Assembly (NCBI GenBank): GCA_902761605.1
Contig: CACWLC010000002.1
Span: 52,428 to 116,427, forward strand
Reading direction: 5' to 3'
DNA length: 64,000 bases
Origin: an uncultured Prevotellaceae bacterium
GTDB taxonomy: Bacteria > Bacteroidota > Bacteroidia > Bacteroidales > Bacteroidaceae
Shown here: positions 28,114-37,898 of the stretch, in pieces
Numbering within the stretch: the first letter of the stretch is position 1
How the letters are laid out: every line of letters starts with the position of its first letter
Made by a program: the position numbers and the translations under genes
Notes under the pieces: generated by a model
The model's input: only the letters and a program-made list of their open reading frames with translations
Databases searched by the model: none
Told to the model about the DNA's origin: nothing

Positions 28114-31100
28114 AACAGTTATTTAATATCTTTTTGGCGGTCATTATGCCGCTACCTTTATTTGCAGGTTCTTACATCTACTCTGTAGGTCCTGAAAAAA
28201 TGCCTGATAGTATTGCTACTATTGTAGCACCGTTTGAAATGCCACAGTTGCAACGCCCAGAGTTTCATGGCCAAACCGTGACAGTCGAGATGAACACAGA
28301 CATGAATACCCGCAATATTCAGTCGGCTATCGATAATATATCACAAGCAGGAGGTGGAACGGTGGTGATACCGGCAGGCGAGTGGCAGACTGGACGAATA
28401 GAACTGAAAAGTCACGTAAACCTGCATTTGAGCGAGGGCTGTGTGTTGCGGTTCAGCGGTGAGATCAAGGACTACCTGCCTGTAGTGTTCACCCGCGATG
28501 AAGGAATAGAGATATACTCGCTTGGAGCATTTATCTACGCTCATGATGCCGAACATATAGCATTGACAGGACGCGGTCATATCGTAGGTCCCTCTACCAA
28601 TTGCGAGATTTACCAAAACAACAAGGAGAAAGCCCTTAACATCGAGGTAATCGTTAAGAACGGGGAGATGGCTCTAAAAGATCGGATATTCGATGGAAAG
28701 AAAAATAATGGTGAGGTATTCCTTCCTAAGACCATCGCACCTATCAATTGTAAGAATGTACTGATAGAAGGTGTAACGCTCGAACAGGGACTCTACTGGA
28801 ATGTGGTACCACAGTATTGTGAGAATGTCATTATCCGAGGTGTTACCGTACGCAGTTTTGGGCATGGCCGTACAGACGGTATTGACGTGGAATCATCGAA
28901 GAATGTGCTGATTGAGTATTGTTCACTCGATTGTCAGGATGACACCTACACTATGAAATCAGGACGAGGAGTTGACGGAGTTAAGATTGGACGGCCAACA
29001 GAGAACGTTATGGTTCGCCATTGTCTTTCACTTCGTGGTGCAGGCGGCATTGTATGCGGCACAGAGGTGGCAGGTGGGATTAAAAATGTATATTGTCATG
29101 ACTGTGTATTCGACGGTACCGACCAAGCATTCCGTTTCAAGAGCCGGCGTACACGTGGCGGAGGCATTGAGAACATCTTTGTAGAGCGCGTTCAGGCCAA
29201 TGTAAAGCATGCGGCTTTCTACTGCGACTTGTTGGGCGAGACGAAATGGATGGGGAAGTTAGCACAGCGTTTCCCTGTTCCGCCCAAGACGAAATATACC
29301 CCATATTTCCACGACATATCCGTACACGATGTAACAATAGATGGTTGTAAGGAACTGGTAAGTTTTACTGGTCAGCCCGAGTTGCCTGTCAAGAATGTGT
29401 TCTTCGGCAATGCAACAGTGAAATGCCAGCGTATAGGCCATGTACAGGATGTGACGGGTTTTGCCATGAAGGATGTAAAGATAGAATCGACAGACAGCAT
29501 TCTCACACTCGACGGCTGTAGTGTGGTGAACATCTTCGGCGTGAACAGTCTTACCCATCAGAAGCCCGTCAAGGTGGTTCAGAAGGGCGAGCCATCATCT
29601 TATATAAGTGTACAGGAAGTGCCGATGCAGCCCATTACCTATCACTCCGTCCGCCCTGGTCAGGTGTGGCTCGACACCGATGGCAAACCCATACAGGCTC
29701 ATGGATTCCAGATATGTAATATAGATGGCACTTACTACTGGTATGGCGAGAATAAAGCCGATGCCCTGTTGGGGACAAACAGAATGTTTGGCGGTGTGCG
29801 CTGCTATTCGTCAAAAGACTTTTATAACTGGAAAGACGAAGGGCTTATCTTGGCACCAGACACTGTCAACCCCATGTCGCCCATCCATTATTCCCAGAAG
29901 CTGGAGCGCCCGCATATCATCAAGAATCCCCGTAATGGCAAGTACGTACTTTGGGCCAAGAGCCAGGCAGAAGACGGCTATTTCGCCATCTTCCAGGCCG
30001 ATAACTTCATGGGGCCTTACACTTTTATACGCAACCTGCAGCCTGAAGGCTATGGTGTAGGCGATTTTGATATGTATGTGGATGAACAGACTGGCAAGGG
30101 CTATGTATGGTTTGAGCGTCCTCATTGGGAGTTGATCTGTGCAGAGCTGACAGACGATTTCCTTAATGTGACAGATGTCTATTCAAATCACTTCGTTGGA
30201 CAGAAACCACCATATACCCGTGAGGCACCTGCCCATTTCTTCACCAACGGCAAACATTATCTGTTTACCTCAGGTACTACAGGCTATACCTCGAATCCTT
30301 CGGAAGTGGCTGTGTTTGATGACTATCATGGCGACTACCATATCTTAGGCGATCCACATGTGGCCGATTCCTGCGCCTCTTCATTCAATTCTCAGATAAC
30401 GGGCGTCATTAAGATTCCTGGCACAGAGACGTGGGTAGCACTTGCCGACCGTTGGGAGCCCCATACGACGGGAACGGACTTCTCGCGCCGTACGGTTGAA
30501 GCAAAGAAAGGGGCATACGCCAATTACCAGCCACAACCTCAGAAGCCTGTTGGCACAGAGCCTAAGGTAGAAAACCGCCGTTACAAGTTAGTGGATATGG
30601 CACATGCCGTCTATCATGCCGGATATGTATTCCTTCCCATCACCTTCGAAGATGGCATCCCTAAAATCCATTGGCAGGAGGAATGGCAGACAGCAGCACC
30701 TCAACATTGTCTTTCTTATGGGTTTGACCATCCGCAAGATTCTGCACGCACTAAGGTATGGTGGTTTCATGGAGAGACCATAGGTACCCACGAAGGGATT
30801 ACTGCCGATCTGGAAGCCTTCAAGGAACAAGGTGTCGGAGGAGTGGTGTATTACGATCAGGTGCATGGTAATGGCGAGGGGGCATTCAAGGTCTTTTCAC
30901 CTGAATGGTGGGATGAACTAATCTTCTCATCGAAGGAAGCCAAGCGCATCGGACTCGATTTCGAGGTTAATGCCTCTAATGGCTATGTAGCTGGCGGCAA
31001 ATGGATTACACCCGATAAGAGCATGCAACGACTGGCTTATAGCGAAAAGATTATAGAGGGCGGAGGGGATATGGATTTCCTGATGCCAGGAGTAAGTGCC

Positions 31101-33761
31101 CCACACGGCTGGATGAAGAATGTGGCACTGATTGCCCTGCCTTACGATGAACAGCTGATGGGTGACTCCCGTAACATTCTGAGTGCAGATTCTGTTTGGA
31201 AGCTCACCGACCCTACTGAAACGAAGGTGATAGATATAGACTTTGGAAAGCCATTTACAGCCCGACACATTACTTATAAAGTAGGAGCCAGAGGTAAGGC
31301 ACGCACCTCTTCGATGCAAGTTCCTCCATTTTCTCCACGAGTAGGAGATATGGTTAAGGGACAGCAAACAACATGGGATTTCTTCGGCTGCGGCTATCGC
31401 GTTCTGCCTCCTATCGGCGAGTTACAAGTGTCGGATGATGGTATCAATTATCAAACCGTCTGCCAATTACGTCCTAAGTATCAAAATCTGGGTGGAGTGA
31501 AAGAACAGACAGTCTCTTTCCCTGCTACAAATGGAAGATATTTCAGGATCCATCTTCACGACTGGGCAACAACCAATAAAGCCGACCAAAAACTTACTTT
31601 CGGCAACGTTGTTCTGTCTGCACGTGCCTCAGTAGATGCCTGGCAGGAGAAAGCCAGTCTCGTATCGGAAATCATCGACTCCGACAACACCCCCAGCTAT
31701 GCAGCCAACGAGTTGGTGGATGTCGCACGAGCCATTGATCTCTCTGACATGATGGATGAGAGCGGCCATGTTACTTGGAGAAATGCGCCCAAGGGAAAGT
31801 GGCTCCTGATGCGCTTCGTATCTGTATCTACTGGCGGACATACCAAGCACGGTCGCGCTGAGGTCTTAGGACTTGAGTGCGACAAACTATCAGTAGAGGG
31901 TGCCCGACTGCAATGGCAAAGTTATGTAAAGCCCATTATCGACAGTATCCGTGCAAATAACGGCTATTTGATTGGCGTAACAATGGACAGTCATGAAGCC
32001 GGCCCACAGAATTGGACTATCGGCTTTGAGAAGGAATTCCAACGGCTCAGAGGTTACGACATGAAGAAATATCTGCCCGTAATGGCTGGTCTCGTCGTCG
32101 AGTCTGCAGAGACTTCCGGAAAATTTCTACTTGACCTGCGACGTACCATCAACGATTTGATTACCGACAAGTACTTCGGCGAGTTCAACCGCCTTTGTCT
32201 AGCGGAAGGCCTGATGCTAACGGCTCAGGCTGTAGGAGGTGCACTCTGCATGGCTGGCGATGCCATCTCTGTAAAGAAACAGGTGGATAAACCGCAAGCT
32301 GAGTTCTGGGGGTATCAGACAGAGGGCAACTACGATATCAAGGACTGCTCCAGTGCCGCTCATCTCTATGGCAAGCAGATTGCATCAGGCGAGGCCTATA
32401 CCGACATTACTTATAAGGAGAGTCTGGCCGACATTAAAAATCTGGCCGACTATGCCTACTGCTTCGGTATCAACGAACTCGTGGTATGTGCTGTAGCCTA
32501 TCAGCCTTGGGTGAGACAAAGCGGTGAGAAACTTAAGATCAGTACTGCCAACGGACGTCAGTACGTGCTGAACCGTCTGAATACCTATTGGCCCATGAGC
32601 CGTCCCTTCTGGGATTATCAGGCTCGTTGTTCGTGGGTACTCCGTCAGGGCAAACCCGTCAGCGACATCTGTCTGTATCTGGGCGATAACATCCCTGTGC
32701 GCATTCTGTCACACAAATTGCCTGAATTACCTCAGGGCTACGACTTCGATGCCTTTACCGCCGATGCTCTCCTGAACCGTATGACAGTCAAAGACGGGCG
32801 TATCGTACTGCCCGACGGAGTTAGCTATCGCATGATGATTCTGCCCATCGATGGAAGACTGTCAGACATAGCCCGAGAACGGATAGAGTTGTTCAAGAGT
32901 CAAGGTATTCCTGTCTATGACCCTCAAACGGATCAACTTAGCCTTGAAGATGCCATCCAGAAAGCTGGACTGATACCCGATGTCTACGCTCCTTCGGCTG
33001 CTCATCTCTATTTCTGCCATAGGCAGACTGCTGATGAGGACATCTATTTCATCAATAATCATAGCGACAAGACGGTCAGCGACTGCTTCCGTTTCCATGC
33101 CACTGCGACATCGGCTGAGCTTTGGAATCCCGTTGATGGCCAACGACTTCCGCTCGTAATTCATCAGCAAGGAGAAAGTACAGCTATCGACCTCACCCTA
33201 GCCCCACGTGAATCATACTTTATTGTGTTAAGTCGTAGTGCGAAATCAGACGTAGCTGTCCAGAAGGATTCTAAACCAGTAAATGTGCAAGTGCTTGACT
33301 GCAGTTGGAAAGTGACCTTCTATTCAGCGATGGGCGGACCAGAAAAACCTGTTATCTTCGATGAACTCGGTGATTGGACCAAGAACGAAGATCCACGTAT
33401 CAAATACTTCTCAGGCACCGCATTAGCCCAGACCACCTTCAAGATTGACAAACTTAAGCAAGGGGCAAACTATAGTCTAGATATCCCCTTGCTTCATACT
33501 GCTGCCAAAGTCATCGTCAATGGTCAATCTGCAGGTATCCTGTGGTGTTCTCCATACTCTATCGACATCACGAAGTTCATCAAGAAAGGCAAGAACCTGC
33601 TTGAACTCCGCATAGCTAATAGCCTGTGGAACCGTCTGGTTGGCGATGCCAATCTATCAGAAAAAGATCGTATCGTCTGGCAAACTCATCCTCTTGCAAG
33701 CGCAACAGACCAGCTTGTACCATCTGGTCTTGCTGACAAGATAACTATAAAAGAAAGATAA
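28110..33761 (+). CDS. Three-module enzyme: GH28 - GH43 - GH106 fusion
   Basis: About 1883 residues in one uninterrupted frame. I choose the ATG at 28110, overlapping the GH115 stop, because a signal peptide starts there (MKQLFNIFLAVIMPLPLFAG); a frame from 28083 adds nine odd residues. Module 1 (about 50-480) is a GH28 beta-helix (TDGIDVESS, CQDDTYTMKSG, FRFKSRRTRGGG). Module 2 (about 505-860) is GH43-like, close to exo-galactanase-type subfamilies (AHGFQICNIDGTYYWYGENK, LERPHIIKN, REAPAHFF). Module 3 (about 875-1883) is GH106 alpha-L-rhamnosidase-like (KVWWFHGET, TMDSHEAGPQNW). Together they could remove galacturonate, galactose and rhamnose from one rhamnogalacturonan fragment. The canonical GHG of GH28 reads GAG here. 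Last gene of the GH97 operon. Confidence 0.87.
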   Translation: MKQLFNIFLAVIMPLPLFAGSYIYSVGPEKMPDSIATIVAPFEMPQLQRPEFHGQTVTVEMNTDMNTRNIQSAIDNISQAGGGTVVIPAGEWQTGRIELKSHVNLHLSEGCVLRFSGEIKDYLPVVFTRDEGIEIYSLGAFIYAHDAEHIALTGRGHIVGPSTNCEIYQNNKEKALNIEVIVKNGEMALKDRIFDGKKNNGEVFLPKTIAPINCKNVLIEGVTLEQGLYWNVVPQYCENVIIRGVTVRSFGHGRTDGIDVESSKNVLIEYCSLDCQDDTYTMKSGRGVDGVKIGRPTENVMVRHCLSLRGAGGIVCGTEVAGGIKNVYCHDCVFDGTDQAFRFKSRRTRGGGIENIFVERVQANVKHAAFYCDLLGETKWMGKLAQRFPVPPKTKYTPYFHDISVHDVTIDGCKELVSFTGQPELPVKNVFFGNATVKCQRIGHVQDVTGFAMKDVKIESTDSILTLDGCSVVNIFGVNSLTHQKPVKVVQKGEPSSYISVQEVPMQPITYHSVRPGQVWLDTDGKPIQAHGFQICNIDGTYYWYGENKADALLGTNRMFGGVRCYSSKDFYNWKDEGLILAPDTVNPMSPIHYSQKLERPHIIKNPRNGKYVLWAKSQAEDGYFAIFQADNFMGPYTFIRNLQPEGYGVGDFDMYVDEQTGKGYVWFERPHWELICAELTDDFLNVTDVYSNHFVGQKPPYTREAPAHFFTNGKHYLFTSGTTGYTSNPSEVAVFDDYHGDYHILGDPHVADSCASSFNSQITGVIKIPGTETWVALADRWEPHTTGTDFSRRTVEAKKGAYANYQPQPQKPVGTEPKVENRRYKLVDMAHAVYHAGYVFLPITFEDGIPKIHWQEEWQTAAPQHCLSYGFDHPQDSARTKVWWFHGETIGTHEGITADLEAFKEQGVGGVVYYDQVHGNGEGAFKVFSPEWWDELIFSSKEAKRIGLDFEVNASNGYVAGGKWITPDKSMQRLAYSEKIIEGGGDMDFLMPGVSAPHGWMKNVALIALPYDEQLMGDSRNILSADSVWKLTDPTETKVIDIDFGKPFTARHITYKVGARGKARTSSMQVPPFSPRVGDMVKGQQTTWDFFGCGYRVLPPIGELQVSDDGINYQTVCQLRPKYQNLGGVKEQTVSFPATNGRYFRIHLHDWATTNKADQKLTFGNVVLSARASVDAWQEKASLVSEIIDSDNTPSYAANELVDVARAIDLSDMMDESGHVTWRNAPKGKWLLMRFVSVSTGGHTKHGRAEVLGLECDKLSVEGARLQWQSYVKPIIDSIRANNGYLIGVTMDSHEAGPQNWTIGFEKEFQRLRGYDMKKYLPVMAGLVVESAETSGKFLLDLRRTINDLITDKYFGEFNRLCLAEGLMLTAQAVGGALCMAGDAISVKKQVDKPQAEFWGYQTEGNYDIKDCSSAAHLYGKQIASGEAYTDITYKESLADIKNLADYAYCFGINELVVCAVAYQPWVRQSGEKLKISTANGRQYVLNRLNTYWPMSRPFWDYQARCSWVLRQGKPVSDICLYLGDNIPVRILSHKLPELPQGYDFDAFTADALLNRMTVKDGRIVLPDGVSYRMMILPIDGRLSDIARERIELFKSQGIPVYDPQTDQLSLEDAIQKAGLIPDVYAPSAAHLYFCHRQTADEDIYFINNHSDKTVSDCFRFHATATSAELWNPVDGQRLPLVIHQQGESTAIDLTLAPRESYFIVLSRSAKSDVAVQKDSKPVNVQVLDCSWKVTFYSAMGGPEKPVIFDELGDWTKNEDPRIKYFSGTALAQTTFKIDKLKQGANYSLDIPLLHTAAKVIVNGQSAGILWCSPYSIDITKFIKKGKNLLELRIANSLWNRLVGDANLSEKDRIVWQTHPLASATDQLVPSGLADKITIKER

Positions 33762-33790
33762 TATTCTGATACGCTAATCCTGCTGAAGCC

Positions 33791-35149
33791 CTAAAACCTG
33801 ATGCTCCCATCGTAATTAAAGATGGGGGCATCAGTTGGTATCTCGTTATCGTAGAACCAAACGGCAGAGTCGTTCGTCTTAGGATGCTGGTTCTTAAGCA
33901 GGTTAAGCATCTCTGCACCAGCCCATAGAACAGGTCCGTATCCGTGAGCCGCCATCACATGAACAGGACGATAGGCATAGAAGGCGGGATCAAAACCCAT
34001 GCCCGTACCCACACACACATTCTCTACCTGTCCCTTCTCGTTAACAGAGGCCTCAACAGCGTGCCAAGCCAGCTGGGCTACAGGACCATACACCTTAGCA
34101 TCTACCCAACCCTTATTGATGGCATGAGCAAAACAATAGGCATAGATAGCGGTGGCGGAAGATTCAAGATATGTATCATTACGATCGAGAAGCTGATGCC
34201 AGAAGCCATCATGATGCTGAAGGGCAGCAAGTCCCTTTAGATGCTTCTGCAATAGACTTAGAATATCGCCGCGCTTGGGATTATCGGCAGGCAGGACATC
34301 GAGCACCTCACACATAGTCAGGATAGCCCATCCGTTGGCTCTGCCCCAGTGGAAGGCGGGATGCTCCTGCATCGACTCTACCCAGCCGTGACGGAAGAGA
34401 TTCTTCTCGGGCACCCACATACGCTCAGCAAACTGCAGTACCTGACGGGCTGCCTCGTCGAAATACTTGGCATCGCCAGTATATTTGCCCATATAGGCTA
34501 CAGTGGGAATGCCCATAAACATATCGTCGAGCCAAACGGTGTTCTTCTGCGGACGGATACGGGCAAAGGTACCATCAGCGAGGCGATACTCTTTATTCAT
34601 GATGTAATCTGAATAATTGCGAATGCGATCGTCGACGAGTTTACGCAGACTCTTATCTGAGGTCTTAAACACAGAGCCCATGGCCTTAATCATTGAACAG
34701 CATACGGCTCCGGCATCGTCGAGGGCATGGGGATCGACGACACGGCGTGCATTAACGCTGATTTTCCCACCCTGCTTTAGGGTCTTGATATACTCGGGTG
34801 CCATTTCGGCCAGGAGTTTATGACGAGTGTATACGTAGTCGCGATAAGCCTCATCGCCAGTAGCATCAAAAGCGGCGAGGACACCAGAATAGGTAACGCC
34901 CCACTCGTAGCTGGTCAATCGGAAACCACCCTGTTTGAGTTCTGGGTCGCAGGGAGTCTCAGAGTCGATATAGCGGAGCACGCGATCCATAGTAAGTTTA
35001 ACACTCTCCGCAGTAGAGACTCCATAGCCCACGCGATATGCGGGCTTCATAAGGTGGAGCGGAGTGTTGCTATCGTTGATTTGCTGGGCATTAATACCGG
35101 CGGCCGAGGCTGATAGCGCGAATAAAAGGAATTGGAATTTAAGTTTCAT
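33791..35149 (-). CDS. GH105 unsaturated rhamnogalacturonyl hydrolase
   Basis: 452 residues with a signal peptide (ends INAQ). It has the (alpha/alpha)6 barrel signatures of GH105: DPHALDDAGAVCCSM, TVWLDDMFMGIP with the catalytic Asp near residue 208, AFHWGRANGWAILTM and HHDGFWHQLL. It hydrates and releases the 4,5-unsaturated galacturonate left at the non-reducing end by rhamnogalacturonan lyases, probably in the periplasm. Third gene of the PL11 operon, overlapping GH2 by 4 bases; this order (lyase, galactosidase, unsaturated uronidase) matches the enzyme succession. It converges with the GH28-GH43-GH106 gene, 29 bases apart. Confidence 0.93.
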   Translation of the reverse strand: MKLKFQFLLFALSASAAGINAQQINDSNTPLHLMKPAYRVGYGVSTAESVKLTMDRVLRYIDSETPCDPELKQGGFRLTSYEWGVTYSGVLAAFDATGDEAYRDYVYTRHKLLAEMAPEYIKTLKQGGKISVNARRVVDPHALDDAGAVCCSMIKAMGSVFKTSDKSLRKLVDDRIRNYSDYIMNKEYRLADGTFARIRPQKNTVWLDDMFMGIPTVAYMGKYTGDAKYFDEAARQVLQFAERMWVPEKNLFRHGWVESMQEHPAFHWGRANGWAILTMCEVLDVLPADNPKRGDILSLLQKHLKGLAALQHHDGFWHQLLDRNDTYLESSATAIYAYCFAHAINKGWVDAKVYGPVAQLAWHAVEASVNEKGQVENVCVGTGMGFDPAFYAYRPVHVMAAHGYGPVLWAGAEMLNLLKNQHPKTNDSAVWFYDNEIPTDAPIFNYDGSIRF

Positions 35150-37896
35150 TGCTTTATATCGTTATATTTCATTAAATAAGTGTCGTATTGAGTTATGAAG
35201 GGGCAGAACGGCGCAGGAACAGCCTTTGCTACATCAAATATCTCAGGCCACGAACCGGCATCAACGCGATAGATACGGAAACTGCCTTTAAGTGTTCCAA
35301 CATTCTTTGATATTACTGGGAAGGCCGTACGAGCGAATTTTGGTCCCTGACCAGATACGGCGGCATTGACTGTCATTACAATGCCACGGTCTGTCTGTTC
35401 GAAATTCAAGTTCAGACTATCTCCCACAACCAACAAGCCATTGCCATCCTTATCGCTGAACAACGCTGCATCAATACCCATGCGGTTGCCCTCGAAATAG
35501 AGATCGTCCATATGTTTTGCCCAGAATCCGTAACGATTAGCCTTTGTGCGACCAGGATAGGTGGCAAAGGGGCCGTTACCAATCCACTGTACTCGGTCGA
35601 AGGACGCATCGAGCAGGTAGGCTATACCTAATTCAGACAGAAACACATCGGTGCTGTCTGGTGTCAGTGTGTAGCTGATTTTGGTGGCAGCTCCATCCTG
35701 AGAGGTCTGTACGTCAGCCTGGACGTATGGATTATCCAACGGCTGCAGATATTTCTCGATACGCTTGTCCTTCACCTTGAGACGTTCTGCCATTGTGGCC
35801 TTGCGCCCCACGCGAACCAATGGGCCTTCTTGAATAGGAAGTGAAGAGTGAAAAGTAAAAAGAGAAAAATCTATTAGGTTACAAGGCTTGTTTAGCACAA
35901 AGCTCTGATGGAGGAAGGCATGTCCCTGTGCATCCTTGATATCGAACTGCAACAACGACAGACCGTTCTGCTTTGGCAATGACAGGGTATAGGGGACTGA
36001 CGTATGGGGCTCACAATCAGGACTGAAGGCACCTCGCATCACCGTATCACGGTTGTTGGTCAGTGTCCAATGGAAGGTGACGTTGTCCTTCAGGTTCAGA
36101 AAGTCGTAGCGGTTAAAGCATTTAAGATTGATTGTATTCTCTTTAACTCTTTCCTCCTTCCTTGCAATCCTAACAAAAGCTCTGGCATAGTTATGTTGGA
36201 GTTCGTAATAGTTGGGCAGGGGTGTACGGTTGGCATATAGCAGGCCGTCAGTTCCTTGGTTGCCGCACATCTCAAAGCCTCCCTTGTCAGAGGTAAACAC
36301 CCGTTCCTCATAGCCAAATCTGTCCTTCAACGTGACTTGGAAAGGCATGCCCTGGTCTACCCATTCCCAAACACTTCCACCTGCGATACATGGTGTCCGC
36401 TCAATTATCTCCCATTGACGGTCATGGTCTTCGAGCGAGATGCCCAACGTGTGACAATACTCCGTAAAGATGACGGGGCGGTCGGCCCGTTGGTAGAAGT
36501 CGGCTATCTGTGCCGTCGTGGGATAATGCGGGGTGTAGATGTCGGCCACCTTGGGGAAGTCGTAATTAAACTTGCGGAAATAGCTGCCCACCTGCGGGTA
36601 ACAGATGGGACGCGACGAGTCGAGTTCACGCTTCACATAGTCACCCAGCTTGATACATATATCTGTCAGAGGGTTCTCATTGCCAAGACTCCAGATGAGT
36701 ACCGAGGGGTGGTTCTTGTCGCGACGGATGGTGGCTTGTGCCCGCTGTTGGAGCACAGGATAGAAGGTGGAGTCGGAAAGGTTTTTGTCGCCATAGCCAA
36801 AGGGCACCTCATCGATGACATAAAAGCCCAACGAGTCGGCCAGATCATAGAACCGAGGTTCACGAGGATAGTGAGATGTACGAATATAGTTGATGGAGGC
36901 CTCTTTCATCAGACGCATATCACGCAGTATGCTGGCTTCATCAATCACCTTCACCGTCACAGGGTCGGTAGAATGACTGGTGACGCCACGCAGTTTGATG
37001 GGCTGACCGTTCAGCTTCAGGATATTCCCTTCGATTGTCAGTTCACGGAAGCCGAACTTGTGTTCAAAGGTCTGGATGGCCTTGCCTTTCTGCAGGAGGG
37101 TTGTCCTCAACGTATATAAATAAGGTGTCTCGGCTGTCCAGAGATGAGGTTCAAAGACTGTCAAACGTTCACCATTCGTTCCTGATAGCCAATTACCTTG
37201 AGCATCGAAAATGTCATGTTTAACCTCCGTACTTCTATCTGTATGAGCAATGTCAGTCTTGACATCCACCGTACCATTATTCTTTGTCTGGATGGTCAAG
37301 TCTATCAGATGTGTATTCGGCACAGCCATCAGCGTGACGTCACGGATGATTCCCGCAGGTGCCCAGTCGTCGTTGTAGTCGAAATCACTGCCGGGGAACT
37401 GTGTGATGACACGCATGGCCAACTCCTGCTGCTCCTGTTTCTTGTTTAGATAGGGTGTGATATCAAAGAGCGAAGTATTATATCCTGAGCGCCATGAGCC
37501 CACAGCCTTGCCATTGATCCAGAGGTCATAGCCATAAAGTACACCGTCGAAGCGGATCACGATGCGCTGTCCTTTGCCTTTCCATGCCTGGGGTATCGTG
37601 AACGTAGTGCGGTAATAGCCCGTCAAGGAATCCGCTTTGTGATAGGTCGGCTTACAGAAACCGTATGTCTCCCAACAGCCTGGCACAGGAATCTTTCTCC
37701 AAGTTTCATCAGCAGCTGGCACCGCCTTATCGTCAGTGATGCCTTTTATCACCTTCAGGTTCCACTCACCATTCAGACTCTTCTTCATCTGCGGGTCGGT
37801 CACAGGTAATATACTCTGAAAGGCATCCGTCACCTGTGCCTGTACTTGTACGACAACTGCTAATAGCCAACAGCCAATTACCAATAAACGTCTCAT
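35146..37896 (-). CDS. GH2 beta-galactosidase-like enzyme
   Basis: 916 residues with a signal peptide (MRRLLVIGCWLLAVVVQVQA). GH2 jelly roll (about 25-200; PGCWETYGF, RFDGVLYGYDLWINGK), Ig-like domain, TIM barrel with putative acid/base Glu407 (SLGNENPLTD) and nucleophile Glu479 (VIFTEYCHTLG), then beta-galactosidase small-chain-like C-terminal domains (about 680-905). Beta-galactosidase is the best guess given the NEN and small-chain features; it would trim galactan side chains of rhamnogalacturonan-I. A short in-frame low-complexity insertion (DFSLFTFHSSLP) lies near residue 680 between domains. Two bases separate it from the PL11 fusion gene and it overlaps GH105 by 4. Confidence 0.9.
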   Translation of the reverse strand: MRRLLVIGCWLLAVVVQVQAQVTDAFQSILPVTDPQMKKSLNGEWNLKVIKGITDDKAVPAADETWRKIPVPGCWETYGFCKPTYHKADSLTGYYRTTFTIPQAWKGKGQRIVIRFDGVLYGYDLWINGKAVGSWRSGYNTSLFDITPYLNKKQEQQELAMRVITQFPGSDFDYNDDWAPAGIIRDVTLMAVPNTHLIDLTIQTKNNGTVDVKTDIAHTDRSTEVKHDIFDAQGNWLSGTNGERLTVFEPHLWTAETPYLYTLRTTLLQKGKAIQTFEHKFGFRELTIEGNILKLNGQPIKLRGVTSHSTDPVTVKVIDEASILRDMRLMKEASINYIRTSHYPREPRFYDLADSLGFYVIDEVPFGYGDKNLSDSTFYPVLQQRAQATIRRDKNHPSVLIWSLGNENPLTDICIKLGDYVKRELDSSRPICYPQVGSYFRKFNYDFPKVADIYTPHYPTTAQIADFYQRADRPVIFTEYCHTLGISLEDHDRQWEIIERTPCIAGGSVWEWVDQGMPFQVTLKDRFGYEERVFTSDKGGFEMCGNQGTDGLLYANRTPLPNYYELQHNYARAFVRIARKEERVKENTINLKCFNRYDFLNLKDNVTFHWTLTNNRDTVMRGAFSPDCEPHTSVPYTLSLPKQNGLSLLQFDIKDAQGHAFLHQSFVLNKPCNLIDFSLFTFHSSLPIQEGPLVRVGRKATMAERLKVKDKRIEKYLQPLDNPYVQADVQTSQDGAATKISYTLTPDSTDVFLSELGIAYLLDASFDRVQWIGNGPFATYPGRTKANRYGFWAKHMDDLYFEGNRMGIDAALFSDKDGNGLLVVGDSLNLNFEQTDRGIVMTVNAAVSGQGPKFARTAFPVISKNVGTLKGSFRIYRVDAGSWPEIFDVAKAVPAPFCPFITQYDTYLMKYNDIKQ
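35831..35875. repeat. AGTGAAAAGT-type low-complexity tract inside GH2
   Basis: Period of about 7 (gtgaaga gtgaaaa gtaaaaa gagaaaa on the plus strand). It stays in frame and encodes DFSLFTFHSSLP in an interdomain linker of the GH2 enzyme. Confidence 0.65.
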
Positions 37897-37898
37897 AG

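Noticed and set aside
36256-37119. 287-codon plus-strand open frame inside the GH2 gene
   Set aside because: It is fully antisense to a well-supported GH2 gene with intact catalytic motifs, and its residues look random. The same applies to long frames at 26683-27489, 14920-15666, 39285-40019 and 40563-41303.
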